Part shown: positions 10,824-19,803 of the stretch, piece by piece | Layout: every line of letters begins with the position of its first letter | How positions within the stretch are numbered: position 1 is the first letter of the stretch | Source: Ectothiorhodospira marina | GTDB lineage: Bacteria > Pseudomonadota > Gammaproteobacteria > Ectothiorhodospirales > Ectothiorhodospiraceae | Assembly (NCBI RefSeq): GCF_900109495.1 | Contig: NZ_FOAA01000001.1 | Coordinates: 62,001 to 126,000 of the forward strand | Length of the DNA: 64,000 nucleotides | Reading direction: 5' to 3' | Position numbers and translations under genes: made by a program | Notes under the pieces: model-generated | Told to the model about the DNA's origin: nothing | The model's input: the letters and a program-made list of their open reading frames with translations, nothing else | The model's database searches: none

Positions 10824-11417
10824 ATGACTTTTGAAGCGTTCCTGTTCTATTTCTTCTCGGTGGTCCTGGTGGGATCCGCCGTGGCGGTGATCACCGTGCG
10901 CAATCCGGTGCACTCAGCGCTGTTTCTCGTGCTCGCCTTTGTCGCCACGGCTGCCCACTGGATCATGTTGGAAGCGGAATTTCTGGGCATCCTCCTGGTG
11001 CTGGTGTACGTGGGCGCGGTCATGGTGCTGTTCCTGTTCGTGGTCATGATGCTGGACATCAACATGTCCCGTATCCGCCAGGGCTTCATGAAGCTCCTGC
11101 CAGTGGGCCTGGTGGTGGCCGTGGGCATGATGGCAGTCATGGCCATGGTGGTGGGCGCCAAGGTGTTCCAGGTGGAACCACCGGCCCCGGCCGGTGCCGA
11201 CTACAGCAACACCGAGGCCTTGGGACAGTTGCTGTATACGGAGTATGTCTATCCGTTCGAGATTGCCGCGGTGATCCTGCTGGTGGCCATCATCGCTGCC
11301 ATCGTGCTGACCCTGCGGCGACGCCCCGACAGCCGTTACATGGATCCGGCCAGGCAGATCCGTATTCGGCGTGAAGACCGGGTACGCATGGTGAAAATGG
11401 AATCGGAAAAGAAATAA
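10824..11417 (+). CDS. nuoJ: NADH-quinone oxidoreductase subunit J
   Basis: ND6-type membrane subunit with five predicted helices in 197 residues. The third helix contains the flexible segment EFLGILLVLVYVGAVMVLFLF that switches conformation in complex I. It has a charged C-terminal tail of about 25 residues, longer than the core requires. ATG 10824 follows GATGAGGAGG; the frame starting at 10737 overlaps nuoI and was rejected. A 116-nt gap with a hairpin separates it from nuoK, the largest gap in the operon. Confidence 0.95.
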   Translation: MTFEAFLFYFFSVVLVGSAVAVITVRNPVHSALFLVLAFVATAAHWIMLEAEFLGILLVLVYVGAVMVLFLFVVMMLDINMSRIRQGFMKLLPVGLVVAVGMMAVMAMVVGAKVFQVEPPAPAGADYSNTEALGQLLYTEYVYPFEIAAVILLVAIIAAIVLTLRRRPDSRYMDPARQIRIRREDRVRMVKMESEKK

Positions 11418-11429
11418 GGGTAGAAGGCG

Positions 11430-11454
11430 CTCCGGTCCGGTGACACCGCCGGAG
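11430..11454 (+). other. Hairpin in the nuoJ-nuoK gap
   Basis: CTCCGG (11430-11435) pairs with CCGGAG (11449-11454), enclosing an inner CGGT-GAC-ACCG hairpin with a 2-nt bulge. The stem is GC-rich with no U-tract, inside an otherwise tightly packed operon. It may be an mRNA processing or stabilising structure; that is inference. Confidence 0.45.
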
Positions 11455-11533
11455 CCGGGAAGTCAGGGCTGAACAAAACCACCCGAGCGGGCACCGTCGA
11501 GAGACCTGCGCAGGGCCAACAACGGGACCAAGC

Positions 11534-11839
11534 ATGATTCCTCTGTCGCATTACCTCGTTCTGGGGGCGATTCTGTTCGCGCTCAGCGTGACCGGGATCT
11601 TCCTGAACCGGAAAAACCTGATCATTCTGCTCATGTGCATCGAACTGATGCTCCTGGCGGTGAACATGAATTTCGTGGCCTTCTCCCACTACCTGGGGGA
11701 TCTCGCCGGCCAGGTGTTCGTGTTCTTCATCCTCACCGTGGCCGCTGCCGAGGCGGCCATCGGGCTGGCCATCCTGGTCCTGGTGTTCCGTAACCGAGAG
11801 ACCATCAATGTCCAGGATCTGGACGAGATGAAGGGGTAA
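11534..11839 (+). CDS. nuoK: NADH-quinone oxidoreductase subunit K
   Basis: ND4L-type membrane subunit with three helices in 101 residues, the standard length. Two buried glutamates in the helix segments [10 protein letters not shown] and [11 protein letters not shown] are the conserved proton-channel residues of this family. The gap to nuoL is 3 nt. It starts at ATG 11534 after a 116-nt spacer that contains a hairpin. Confidence 0.96.
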   Translation: MIPLSHYLVLGAILFALSVTGIFLNRKNLIILLMCIELMLLAVNMNFVAFSHYLGDLAGQVFVFFILTVAAAEAAIGLAILVLVFRNRETINVQDLDEMKG

Positions 11840-11842
11840 GAC

Positions 11843-13846
11843 ATGGAGACGCTCTATCTTGCCATCGTGCTGGCGCCTTTGTTGGGTGCCATCGTTGCCG
11901 GACTCTTCGGACGTCAGGTAGGACGCGTGGGTGCTCACAGTGTCACGACGGCCGGTGTGGCCCTCTCCTTCGTGCTCTCGTTGGTGGTCTTCTGGTACCA
12001 CGCCATGGCCGGAGGGGCGATCCATAACGAGACCGTTTACACCTGGCTGGTGAGTGACGGCATCCGTTTCGAGATCGGTTTCCTGGTGGATAATCTCACC
12101 GCCATGATGATGCTGGTGGTCACCTTCGTGTCGTTGATGGTGCACGTGTACACCATCGGCTACATGCGGGATGATCCGGGTTACCAGCGTTTCTTTGCGC
12201 TGATCTCCCTGTTCACCTTCTCCATGCTGATGCTGGTGATGGCCAACAACTTCCTGCAGCTGTTCTTCGGCTGGGAGGCGGTGGGCCTGGTCTCGTACCT
12301 GCTGATCGGCTTCTGGTTCAAGCGGCCCTCGGCCATCTACGCCAACATGAAGGCCTTCATCGTCAACCGGGTGGGCGACTTCGCCTTTGTCCTGGGGATC
12401 GGTGCCGTGGTCTTTCATACCGCCAGCCTGGATTACATGGAAGTCTTCGCCCAGGCCGATACCATGGCCGATGCCACGATCAGCATCCTGCCGGGCAGCG
12501 AGTGGTCGCTGCTGACCGTGGCCTGCATTCTCCTGTTCATCGGTGCCATGGCCAAATCCGCACAGGTGCCCCTGCACGTATGGCTGCCAGACTCCATGGA
12601 GGGGCCCACCCCCATCTCGGCCCTGATCCACGCCGCTACCATGGTGACCGCGGGTATCTTCATGGTGGCCCGTGTGTCGCCCCTCTATGAATACTCGGTG
12701 GTGGCCCTGAGCTTCATCCTGATCATCGGCGCCATCACTGCCTTCTTCATGGGGCTGATCGGCCTGGTACAGAACGATATCAAGCGGGTGGTGGCCTATT
12801 CCACCCTCTCCCAGTTGGGTTACATGACGGTGGCCCTGGGGGCTTCGGCCTATGCCGCCGGCATCTTCCATCTGACAACGCACGCCTTCTTCAAGGCCTT
12901 GCTATTCCTGGCCGCCGGGTCGGTGATCATGGCCCTGCATCACGAGCAGGACATGCGCCGCATGGGGGGATTGCGCAAGTACATGCCCATCACCTATGTC
13001 ACCGCCCTGATCGGATCCCTGGCCTTGATCGGCTTCCCGGGGTTCTCCGGGTTCTTCTCCAAGGACGGCATTATCGAGGCGGTGCATATGTCCTCGATTC
13101 CGGGCGCCAGCCTGGCTTACGTGCTGATCCTGGCGGGCGTCTTCGTGACAGCCCTCTACACCTTCCGCATGTTCTTCATGGTGTTCCATGGTGAGGAGCG
13201 TTTCCGGCAGGCGTCCGGAATGGACCATGGTCACGGGGGGCACGAGGACGATCACGGGCATGGACATGGGCATGGCGGTACGCCTCAGGAATCACCCTGG
13301 GTGGTCACCGTGCCTTTGATCCTGCTGGCTATCCCGTCGGTGCTGGCCGGGTACTTCGTGGGTCCCCTGCTGTTTGGTGACTTCTTCGCCGAGGCCCTGT
13401 ATGTGGACGAGAGTCGCGATGTGCTGGCCATGCTGGGAGAGGGATATCACGGTGTCCTGGGGCACATGGTTCATGGCGTCATGATGCCTCCCTTCTGGCT
13501 GGCCATGGCGGGTCTGGGGACTGCCTGGTTCGTTTACATGAAACGGCCGGACCTGGCCCAGAGGGCGCGCGACACTCTGCCCTGGGCCTACAACATCCTG
13601 GATCGCAAATACGGGTTCGACGAGTTCAATGATGCCGTGTTCGCCGGCGGGGCGCGTCGTCTGGGGGAATGGCTGTGGCGCTTTGGCGACACGCTCCTGA
13701 TCGATACGGTGATCGTCAATGGCAGTGCCCGCGCGGTGGGCTGGGTATCGGGTCGTCTGCGCCTCGGCCAGACGGGTTACCTGTACCACTATGCCTTCGC
13801 CATGATCATCGGCCTGCTGGTGCTGATCCTGGCGTTCGCCCTCTAG
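11843..13846 (+). CDS. nuoL: NADH-quinone oxidoreductase subunit L
   Basis: Distal antiporter-like proton-pumping subunit (ND5) with the long lateral helix at its C-terminus. The 667-residue protein has the typical core LFFGWEAVGLVSYLLIGFW and LPDSMEGPTPISALIHAATM, with the conserved Glu of TM5 and Lys residues. A histidine- and glycine-rich loop at about residues 457-481 (HGHGGHEDDHGHGHGHGG) interrupts two helices; such His-rich loops are seen in other proteobacterial NuoL proteins and could bind metal. It starts 3 nt after nuoK. Confidence 0.97.
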   Translation: METLYLAIVLAPLLGAIVAGLFGRQVGRVGAHSVTTAGVALSFVLSLVVFWYHAMAGGAIHNETVYTWLVSDGIRFEIGFLVDNLTAMMMLVVTFVSLMVHVYTIGYMRDDPGYQRFFALISLFTFSMLMLVMANNFLQLFFGWEAVGLVSYLLIGFWFKRPSAIYANMKAFIVNRVGDFAFVLGIGAVVFHTASLDYMEVFAQADTMADATISILPGSEWSLLTVACILLFIGAMAKSAQVPLHVWLPDSMEGPTPISALIHAATMVTAGIFMVARVSPLYEYSVVALSFILIIGAITAFFMGLIGLVQNDIKRVVAYSTLSQLGYMTVALGASAYAAGIFHLTTHAFFKALLFLAAGSVIMALHHEQDMRRMGGLRKYMPITYVTALIGSLALIGFPGFSGFFSKDGIIEAVHMSSIPGASLAYVLILAGVFVTALYTFRMFFMVFHGEERFRQASGMDHGHGGHEDDHGHGHGHGGTPQESPWVVTVPLILLAIPSVLAGYFVGPLLFGDFFAEALYVDESRDVLAMLGEGYHGVLGHMVHGVMMPPFWLAMAGLGTAWFVYMKRPDLAQRARDTLPWAYNILDRKYGFDEFNDAVFAGGARRLGEWLWRFGDTLLIDTVIVNGSARAVGWVSGRLRLGQTGYLYHYAFAMIIGLLVLILAFAL

Positions 13847-13904
13847 GATCAGGGCCTCTTGCACCACGATACGGTTAAACGCGGGATTCCAACGGGAAGA
13901 GCAC

Positions 13905-15419
13905 ATGTTTGCTGACTGGCCACTTTTGTCTCTGGTGATATGGACGCCGATTATCGGTGGACTCATCGTCTTGTTCGTGGGTGATCGGATGCCGGAGGCA
14001 TCCCGGCGCCTGTCACTGTCGATTGCGGTCCTGACATTCCTGCTGAGCCTGCCGCTGTTTGTGCTCTTCGACCGCTCCACCCACGAGATGCAGTTCGTGG
14101 AATGGGTGCCCTGGATCAGCACCTTCGACATCCATTACCACCTGGGTGTGGATGGCATTTCCATGCCGCTGATCCTGTTGACCACCTTCACCACAATGCT
14201 GGTGGTGCTGGCGGCGTGGGAGGTGATCCAGTACCGGGTGTCCCAGTACATGGCCTCGTTCCTCATCCTGGCGGGCCTGATGAACGGCGTGTTTTCGGCC
14301 ATGGATGCGGTGCTGTTCTACGTCTTCTTCGAGGCCATGCTGATCCCCATGTTCCTGGTGATCGGCATCTGGGGTGGCCCCAATCGGATCTACGCCACCC
14401 TGAAGTTCTTCCTCTACACCTTCTTCGGGTCGGTGTTCCTGCTGATTGCCCTGATCTACCTGTATACCCAGGCGGGCAGCTTCGCGATCCTGGATTTCCA
14501 TCACACGCCGCTGGGCATGACTGCCCAGACACTGATCTTCCTGGCCATGCTGCTGGCCTTCGCGGTGAAGATCCCCATGTTCCCCGTGCATACCTGGTTG
14601 CCCGATGCTCACGTGGAGGCGCCCACCGGCGGCTCGGTGATCCTGGCAGCCATCATGCTCAAGATCGGTGGCTATGGGTTCCTGCGGTTCTCACTGCCCA
14701 TCACCCCGGACGCGGCCATGGCCCTGGACTGGCTGATGATCACCCTGTCGCTGATCGCAGTGGTTTACGTGGGCCTGGTGGCGCTGATGCAGAAGGACAT
14801 GAAGAAGCTCATCGCCTACTCCTCCATCGCCCACATGGGTTTCGTGACCCTGGGCTTCTTCCTTGCCTTCATGATCTACAACAACACCGGCAACTGGCAG
14901 GGCGCGGGGCTGGGAATCAGCGGTGGCATGGTGCAGATGGTCTCCCATGGCTTGATCTCGGCGGCCATGTTCCTGAGTGTGGGTGTGCTCTATGACCGCA
15001 TGCACAGCCGCCAGATTGCCGACTACGGCGGTGTGGCCAATACCATGCCCTGGTTTGCGGCGTTCTTCGTGCTGTTTGCCATGGCCAACACCGGCCTGCC
15101 TGGTACCTCTGGTTTCGTGGGCGAATTCATGGTGATCCTGGCGGCCTTCCGCGCGGACTTCTGGATTGCCCTGCTGGCGGCGACGACCTTGATCCTGGCT
15201 GCCGCCTATACCCTGTGGCTGGTCAAGCGGGTGGTGTACGGCGAGGTGGCCAACGACCATGTGGCTCAATTGCAGGACCTGAACCGGCGGGAATTCTGGA
15301 TCCTCGGCGTGCTGGCCTTCGCCGTCCTCCTGCTGGGGGTCTGGCCGGCGCCGTTGCTGGATGTGCTGGACGCCACCGTGGAAAACCTGGTGCGGCATAT
15401 CGCCGTCTCCAAGCTCTAA
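13905..15419 (+). CDS. nuoM: NADH-quinone oxidoreductase subunit M
   Basis: Antiporter-like proton-pumping subunit (ND4) of the complex I membrane arm. The 504-residue protein has about 14 helices and the family segments FFEAMLIPMFLVIGIWGG, LPDAHVEAPTGGSVILA and the discontinuous helix around KKLIAYSSIAHMGF. The start ATG 13905 follows GGGAAGAGC. It is separated from nuoL by 58 nt and from nuoN by 18 nt. Confidence 0.97.
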   Translation: MFADWPLLSLVIWTPIIGGLIVLFVGDRMPEASRRLSLSIAVLTFLLSLPLFVLFDRSTHEMQFVEWVPWISTFDIHYHLGVDGISMPLILLTTFTTMLVVLAAWEVIQYRVSQYMASFLILAGLMNGVFSAMDAVLFYVFFEAMLIPMFLVIGIWGGPNRIYATLKFFLYTFFGSVFLLIALIYLYTQAGSFAILDFHHTPLGMTAQTLIFLAMLLAFAVKIPMFPVHTWLPDAHVEAPTGGSVILAAIMLKIGGYGFLRFSLPITPDAAMALDWLMITLSLIAVVYVGLVALMQKDMKKLIAYSSIAHMGFVTLGFFLAFMIYNNTGNWQGAGLGISGGMVQMVSHGLISAAMFLSVGVLYDRMHSRQIADYGGVANTMPWFAAFFVLFAMANTGLPGTSGFVGEFMVILAAFRADFWIALLAATTLILAAAYTLWLVKRVVYGEVANDHVAQLQDLNRREFWILGVLAFAVLLLGVWPAPLLDVLDATVENLVRHIAVSKL

Positions 15420-15437
15420 GCGTTCCTGGATACCGAT

Positions 15438-16883
15438 ATGACCTTTGAGATTCCGGATTTCGTTCCCGTCATCCCCGAACTGTTCCTGCTGGGCATGGCC
15501 TGCGCCATCCTCTTGGCGGACCTGTTCATCCCCCAGGCGCGTCGGGATATCACCTACGGCCTGGCTCAGTTCACCCTGCTGGGGACCTTTTTGCTCACGG
15601 TGATCCTGGCGTCTCCGGAGGCCCGGTTCACCTTCAGCGACAGTTTCGTGGCCGACCCGATGTCGGATCTGCTCAAGTCCATGGTCCTGCTGGTGTCGGC
15701 GGCGGTGTTCCTCTACTCCAGGCCCTATCTGCAGAGTCGGGATCTGCACAAGGGCGAGTTTTACGTGCTGGGGTTATTCGGGGTGCTGGGCATGTTGATC
15801 ATGATCTCGGCCCACAGTCTGCTGACCTTGTATCTGGGGCTGGAGCTCCTGTCGCTCTGCCTGTACGCCCTGGTAGCGTTCAACCGTGATTCTCCCGTGG
15901 CCTCCGAGTCGGCCATGAAGTATTTCGTGCTGGGTTCCATCGCCTCGGGCATGCTGCTCTATGGCATGTCGCTGCTCTATGGTATTACCGGCACCCTGGA
16001 TATTGCCGGTGTGACCCAGGGTGTGGTGGCCGCGGCCGCCGGTTCGGCAGATCACAGCGTGGCCCTGGTGTTCGCGCTGGCGTTCGTGGTGGTGGGGCTG
16101 GGTTTCAAGCTGGGGGCTGTCCCGTTCCACATGTGGTTACCCGACGTCTATCACGGGGCGCCCACGCCAGTGACCCTGTTCATTGGCGCGGCCCCCAAAA
16201 TTGCGGCGTTTGCCATTGCCATGCGCCTGCTGGTGGATGGTCTGGGTCCCTTGCACGGGGATTGGCAAGGGATGTTACTGATCCTGGCGGTGCTTTCCCT
16301 GGCCGTGGGCAATGTGGTGGCCATCGCTCAGACCAACATCAAACGGATGTTTGCCTACTCGACCATCGCCCATGTGGGATTCATCGTCATGGGTCTGATG
16401 TCGGGCATCGAGGCGGGCTATGCCGCCGCCATGTTCTATGTGATCGTTTATGCCATCACCTCCGCGGGTGGCTTCGGCATGATCCTCTTGCTGTCCCGCA
16501 AGGGTTTCGAGGCAGACGCCATCGAGGACTTCAAGGGGCTGAATGATCGCAGTCCCTGGTTTGCCTTCGTCATGCTCCTGCTGATGTTTTCCATGGCCGG
16601 GGTGCCGCCCACGGTGGGCTTCTACGCCAAGCTGGCGATTCTGCAGTCCGTGGTGCAGGTGGAGTTGGTCTGGCTGGCGGTGTTCGCGGTGCTCATGTCG
16701 GTGATCGGCGCGTTCTACTACCTGCGGGTGGTCAAGTACATGTACTTTGACAAGCCGGCGGACACGGCGCCGCTGCCCCAGGGAACCGGCATCAACGTGG
16801 TGTTGTCCATTAATGGGCTGCTGGTCATCGGCCTGGGAATCTTTCCTGGTTTGCTGATGGCGCTGACGACGGCTGCACGGTAG
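15438..16883 (+). CDS. nuoN: NADH-quinone oxidoreductase subunit N
   Basis: Proximal antiporter-like proton-pumping subunit (ND2). The 481-residue protein has about 14 helices with [37 protein letters not shown] and [18 protein letters not shown], the usual signatures. It is the last canonical nuo gene; all fourteen subunits are present and intact, in the standard order. Confidence 0.97.
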   Translation: MTFEIPDFVPVIPELFLLGMACAILLADLFIPQARRDITYGLAQFTLLGTFLLTVILASPEARFTFSDSFVADPMSDLLKSMVLLVSAAVFLYSRPYLQSRDLHKGEFYVLGLFGVLGMLIMISAHSLLTLYLGLELLSLCLYALVAFNRDSPVASESAMKYFVLGSIASGMLLYGMSLLYGITGTLDIAGVTQGVVAAAAGSADHSVALVFALAFVVVGLGFKLGAVPFHMWLPDVYHGAPTPVTLFIGAAPKIAAFAIAMRLLVDGLGPLHGDWQGMLLILAVLSLAVGNVVAIAQTNIKRMFAYSTIAHVGFIVMGLMSGIEAGYAAAMFYVIVYAITSAGGFGMILLLSRKGFEADAIEDFKGLNDRSPWFAFVMLLLMFSMAGVPPTVGFYAKLAILQSVVQVELVWLAVFAVLMSVIGAFYYLRVVKYMYFDKPADTAPLPQGTGINVVLSINGLLVIGLGIFPGLLMALTTAAR

Positions 16884-16942
16884 GCTGTGCGGCTCGCCTG
16901 CGCGGCGCGGGATTGAACTCACGCAAAAACCGGAATTGATTG

Positions 16943-17299
16943 ATGGACGTGTTGCAGATTGCCGTATGGGTTTACCTGGCCGCCATGATTCTGGCCGCCA
17001 ATCTCCCCTGGATGACTGACAGGGTGTTCTTTTTCTTTTCCCCTCCCGGGGGGCGTAAAGTCCCCGGCTGGCGGTTTGCGGAGTGGGGGGTGCTGTACGG
17101 GGTGGCGCTGGCCCTGGGTTGGGCCCTGGAGAATTACATGACCGGGACGGTCCACGAACAGGGCTGGCAGTTCTATGCCATCACCCTCTCCCTGTTCGCG
17201 GTGTCTGCCTTCCCCGGCTTCATTTACCGTCACGATTTGCGCAAGCACCTGATCCAGCGCAGCCGAGTGCCCCATGCCGCGTCGGACATCCCGGAGTAG
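16943..17299 (+). CDS. DUF2818 membrane protein following the nuo operon
   Basis: A 118-residue protein with a first hydrophobic helix at about 3-24, an aromatic segment VFFFFSPP, and helices at about 50-68 and 80-95. It matches the uncharacterised DUF2818 family, which I recall being encoded directly after nuoN in beta- and gammaproteobacteria. The gap from nuoN is 59 nt. Position implies a role in complex I assembly or stability, but the sequence shows no catalytic or metal motif. ATG 16943 was chosen; a TTG immediately upstream at 16940 is also possible. Confidence 0.8.
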   Translation: MDVLQIAVWVYLAAMILAANLPWMTDRVFFFFSPPGGRKVPGWRFAEWGVLYGVALALGWALENYMTGTVHEQGWQFYAITLSLFAVSAFPGFIYRHDLRKHLIQRSRVPHAASDIPE

Positions 17300-17308
17300 G
17301 TGGGGCCG

Positions 17309-17328
17309 ATTCACGGAAAATCGTGAAT
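17309..17328 (+). other. Inverted repeat upstream of the tRNA-fMet promoter
   Basis: ATTCACG (17309-17315) and CGTGAAT (17322-17328) form a perfect 7-bp dyad around GAAAAT, 10 nt after the DUF2818 stop and just before a promoter-like sequence. No U-tract follows. It could end nuo transcripts inefficiently or act as an operator for the tRNA promoter. Confidence 0.45.
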
Positions 17329-17334
17329 AAGGGG

Positions 17335-17363
17335 TTGCAGTCTTCGGGAAAGATGCGTAGTAT
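17335..17363 (+). promoter_or_regulatory. Probable promoter of tRNA-fMet and rimP-nusA operon
   Basis: TTGCAG (17335-17340), a 17-nt spacer, then TAGTAT (17358-17363), which is 13 nt before the mature tRNA 5' end. Spacing and distance fit a sigma-70 tRNA promoter. Both hexamers are imperfect, so the call rests on position as much as sequence. Confidence 0.55.
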
Positions 17364-17376
17364 TCACAGCCTCAGT

Positions 17377-17453
17377 TGCGGGGTGGAGCAGTCTGGCAGC
17401 TCGTCGGGCTCATAACCCGAAGGTCGCAGGTTCGAATCCTGCCCCCGCTACCA
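17377..17453 (+). tRNA. metY: Initiator tRNA-Met (CAT)
   Basis: A 77-nt tRNA with encoded ACCA end (17450-17453). Three G-C pairs in the anticodon stem (TCGGG/CCCGA around CTCATAA) and an unpaired first acceptor position mark it as the initiator. Here the position 1:72 mismatch is T17377 with T17449, a U:U mismatch, whereas E. coli has C:A. The remaining acceptor stem GCGGGG/CCCCGC is perfect, and the T-arm GCAGG-TTCGAAT-CCTGC is standard. It precedes rimP-nusA-infB, as metY does in E. coli. Confidence 0.97.
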
Positions 17454-17462
17454 GGTACCGTC

Positions 17463-17489
17463 AAAGGCCCCTTTTGGGGCCTTTTTCTT
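17463..17489 (+). terminator. Intrinsic terminator after tRNA-fMet
   Basis: AAAGGCCCC (17463-17471), TTTT loop, GGGGCCTTT (17476-17484), with the T-run continuing to 17489: a strong Rho-independent terminator 10 nt after the tRNA 3' end. It would separate most tRNA transcripts from rimP-nusA unless anti-terminated. Confidence 0.85.
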
Positions 17490-17573
17490 AACCGCGGTGG
17501 GATTTCAACGTCCGTTTCATGCGCTCCCGACAGGGACGCCGGGCGAAGAAAGACTGCTACGGCGGTGTTCTCG

Positions 17574-17600
17574 AATGGGCCCTGGGGCCCATTTTTTGTT
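17574..17600 (+). terminator. Second terminator-like hairpin just upstream of rimP
   Basis: AATGGGCC (17574-17581) pairs with GGCCCATT (17586-17593) around a CTGG loop, followed by a TTTT and further T-rich sequence. It ends only about 12 nt before the rimP GTG. Together with the first terminator it forms a tandem barrier ahead of rimP-nusA, as known for the E. coli metY-rimP region. Confidence 0.75.
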
Positions 17601-17612
17601 TGTGGGGTGTAT

Positions 17613-18074
17613 GTGCGGCAGGACTCCCTGGAATTGACGCGTCTGATTCGTCCGGTGGTCGAGGGGCTCGGTTACGAGTTGTGGGGCCTGGAGTATCGGG
17701 TTCAGCGTACCAGCGCCTTTTTGAGGATCTTTATCGACGGCCAGGAAGGCATCACGCTGGATGATTGCGCTGCCGTGAGTGACCAGGTGAGCGGCGTGCT
17801 GGACGTGGAAGATCCGATCCCGGTGCCGTATCGCCTGGAGGTGTCATCGCCTGGGATGGACCGCCCACTGTTCGAATCGGCCCACTACCGGCGTTACCCG
17901 GGGGCTCGAGTTCGGGTCCGCACCAGTTGGCCCATAGAGGGGCAACGCAACTTCAAGGGCGTGATCGAGTCCGTGGAGGATGAGGCCGTGGTGCTCGCCC
18001 TGGACGATGGCGAAGGGGCCGTGCGCATCCCCCTGGAATCAGTGTCTCGGGCGCGATTGGTGCCCAGCTTCTGA
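17613..18074 (+). CDS. rimP: Ribosome maturation factor RimP
   Basis: Cytosolic factor for maturation of the 30S subunit. The 153-residue protein has the N-terminal alpha/beta domain (LIRPVVEGLGYELWGLEYRV) and a C-terminal SH3-like barrel, with the hallmark VSSPGMDRPLF between them. I chose GTG 17613, giving a normal family length; longer open frame upstream covers the tRNA and terminators and was rejected. The Shine-Dalgarno is weak (TGTGGGG). It precedes nusA by 131 nt. Confidence 0.93.
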   Translation: MRQDSLELTRLIRPVVEGLGYELWGLEYRVQRTSAFLRIFIDGQEGITLDDCAAVSDQVSGVLDVEDPIPVPYRLEVSSPGMDRPLFESAHYRRYPGARVRVRTSWPIEGQRNFKGVIESVEDEAVVLALDDGEGAVRIPLESVSRARLVPSF

Positions 18075-18205
18075 AAGCCTGGATCACACCGGATGGGTCC
18101 AGCGTCGGATTCACCCCATGTCGCCGCGGTGACCAATCGCCGGGCGCTGTGATCCGGACGCCGCCGCGCAGGCCGCGCCGGGGCAAGTCATGTGGAGACG
18201 TTTGA

Positions 18206-19711
18206 ATGAGCAAAGAAATCCTGCTGGTGGTGGACGCCGTCTCCAATGAGAAGGGCGTCGACAAGAGCGTGATCTTTGAGGCCATCGAGTCCGCTCTGGC
18301 CTCCGCCACGCGCAAGAAGCACGGCGGCGATATCGACGTGCGCGTCAGTATTCACCGGGAGACCGGTGACTACGAGACCTATCGTCGCTGGCGTGTAGTC
18401 GATGATGAAGACCCGGAATTTGAAAGCCCCGAACGGCAGATCCTCTATTCCTACGCGATTCAGAATCATCCCGACATTCAGGTGGGTGAATACATCGAGA
18501 CGCCCATCGAGTCGGTGGAGTTCGGTCGTATTGCCGCCCAGACCGCCAAGCAGGTCATCGTGCAGAAGGTGCGCGAGGCCGAGCGGGCCAAGGTGGTGGA
18601 TGAGTTCCAGGATCGCGTGGGCGAACTGGTGATGGGCACGGTGAAGCGTTCCGAGCGCAATGGCGTGTTTCTGGATCTGGGCAGCAACGCAGAGGCCTTT
18701 ATCCCCCGCGATGAGATGATCGCAAGGGAGACCGTGCGCCCCAATGACCGACTGCGCGGCTATCTGCGCGAGGTGCGTACCGAACAGCGCGGCCCGCAGT
18801 TGTTCGTGAGTCGGACCGTGCCCGAATTTCTGGTGGAGTTGTTCAAGCTGGAGGTGCCTGAAGTGGGGCAGGGCTTGATCGAGATCATGGGGGCGGCCCG
18901 CGATCCGGGCATGCGCGCCAAGATCGCCGTACGCTCCCACGACCCTCGCCTGGATCCGGTCGGGGCCTGTGTGGGTATGCGGGGTTCCCGGGTGCAATCC
19001 GTCTCCAACGAGCTGGCCGGTGAGCGTATCGATATCATTCTCTGGAATGACAATCCTGCCCAATTCGTCATCAATGCCATGTCCCCCGCCGAGGTGCTCT
19101 CCATCGTCGTGGACGAGGACAGCAACAGCATGGATATCGCCGTGTCCGAGGAAAAGCTCTCCCAGGCCATTGGTCGTGGGGGGCAGAACGTTCGCCTGGC
19201 ATCGCAGTTGACGGGCTGGGAGTTGAACGTGATGAGCGAAAAGCAGGCCGTGGAGAAGAACGAACACGAAACCGCCGAGCTTCAGAAAATGTTCATGGAC
19301 AGCCTGGACGTGGACGAGGAGGTGGCGGCCATCCTGGTGCAAGAAGGCTTCTCCAGCATTGATGAGGTGGCTTATGTGCCCACCGCTGAAATCGTGCAGA
19401 TCGAGGAATTCGACGAGGATATCGTTGAGGAGCTGCGTCGCCGCGCCCGGGACGCCTTGCTCACCAAGGCCATCGCCTCGGAGGAGCAGCACAACGGGGG
19501 GGTGCCAGCCGCCGACCTGCTTGAGATGGATGGCATGGACTCTGATCTGGCGCATCGCCTGGCGGCTCGCGGGATCTGCACCATGGAGGATCTGGCCGAG
19601 CAGTCGGTGGACGACTTGGTGGAACAGGCAGCGGTGGACCCGGAGCAGGCAGCCAGTCTGATCATGGCCGCCCGTGCCCCCTGGTTTGCGGACCAGACAA
19701 AAGACGCGTAA
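18206..19711 (+). CDS. nusA: Transcription termination/antitermination factor NusA
   Basis: RNA polymerase-binding factor that modulates pausing, termination and antitermination. The 501-residue protein has the N-terminal polymerase-binding domain, an S1 domain near 135-200 ([22 protein letters not shown] region), two KH domains with VGMRGSRV and the IGRGGQNV loop, and two C-terminal acidic helix-hairpin-helix repeats (about 370-500) typical of gammaproteobacterial NusA. GGAG precedes ATG 18206. In relatives NusA represses its own operon at upstream terminators; the two hairpins at 17463 and 17574 would suit that role. Confidence 0.97.
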   Translation: MSKEILLVVDAVSNEKGVDKSVIFEAIESALASATRKKHGGDIDVRVSIHRETGDYETYRRWRVVDDEDPEFESPERQILYSYAIQNHPDIQVGEYIETPIESVEFGRIAAQTAKQVIVQKVREAERAKVVDEFQDRVGELVMGTVKRSERNGVFLDLGSNAEAFIPRDEMIARETVRPNDRLRGYLREVRTEQRGPQLFVSRTVPEFLVELFKLEVPEVGQGLIEIMGAARDPGMRAKIAVRSHDPRLDPVGACVGMRGSRVQSVSNELAGERIDIILWNDNPAQFVINAMSPAEVLSIVVDEDSNSMDIAVSEEKLSQAIGRGGQNVRLASQLTGWELNVMSEKQAVEKNEHETAELQKMFMDSLDVDEEVAAILVQEGFSSIDEVAYVPTAEIVQIEEFDEDIVEELRRRARDALLTKAIASEEQHNGGVPAADLLEMDGMDSDLAHRLAARGICTMEDLAEQSVDDLVEQAAVDPEQAASLIMAARAPWFADQTKDA

Positions 19712-19744
19712 GTAAGAAGGACCAGCGCGCCTGCCGTGCGCGCG

Positions 19745-19764
19745 CCCCAGGCCTCAGGCCGGGG
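19745..19764 (+). other. GC-rich stem-loop in the nusA-infB gap
   Basis: CCCC-A-GGCC (19745-19753) pairs with GGCC-GGGG (19757-19764) around a TCA loop with one bulged A. No U-tract follows, so it is more likely a processing or stability element within the operon transcript than a terminator. Confidence 0.35.
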
Positions 19765-19803
19765 CCCGGTCCGCGGAAGCATTCAGATCGGAGGTAACGG
19801 CAC

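Noticed and set aside
11336-12883. Long reverse-strand frame (515 codons) across nuoJ-L
   Set aside because: It is antisense to strongly conserved nuo genes and rich in His, Gln and Asp, as expected of a GC-codon shadow.
17376-17612. Upstream extension of the rimP frame
   Set aside because: It covers the initiator tRNA and two terminators, which are non-coding.
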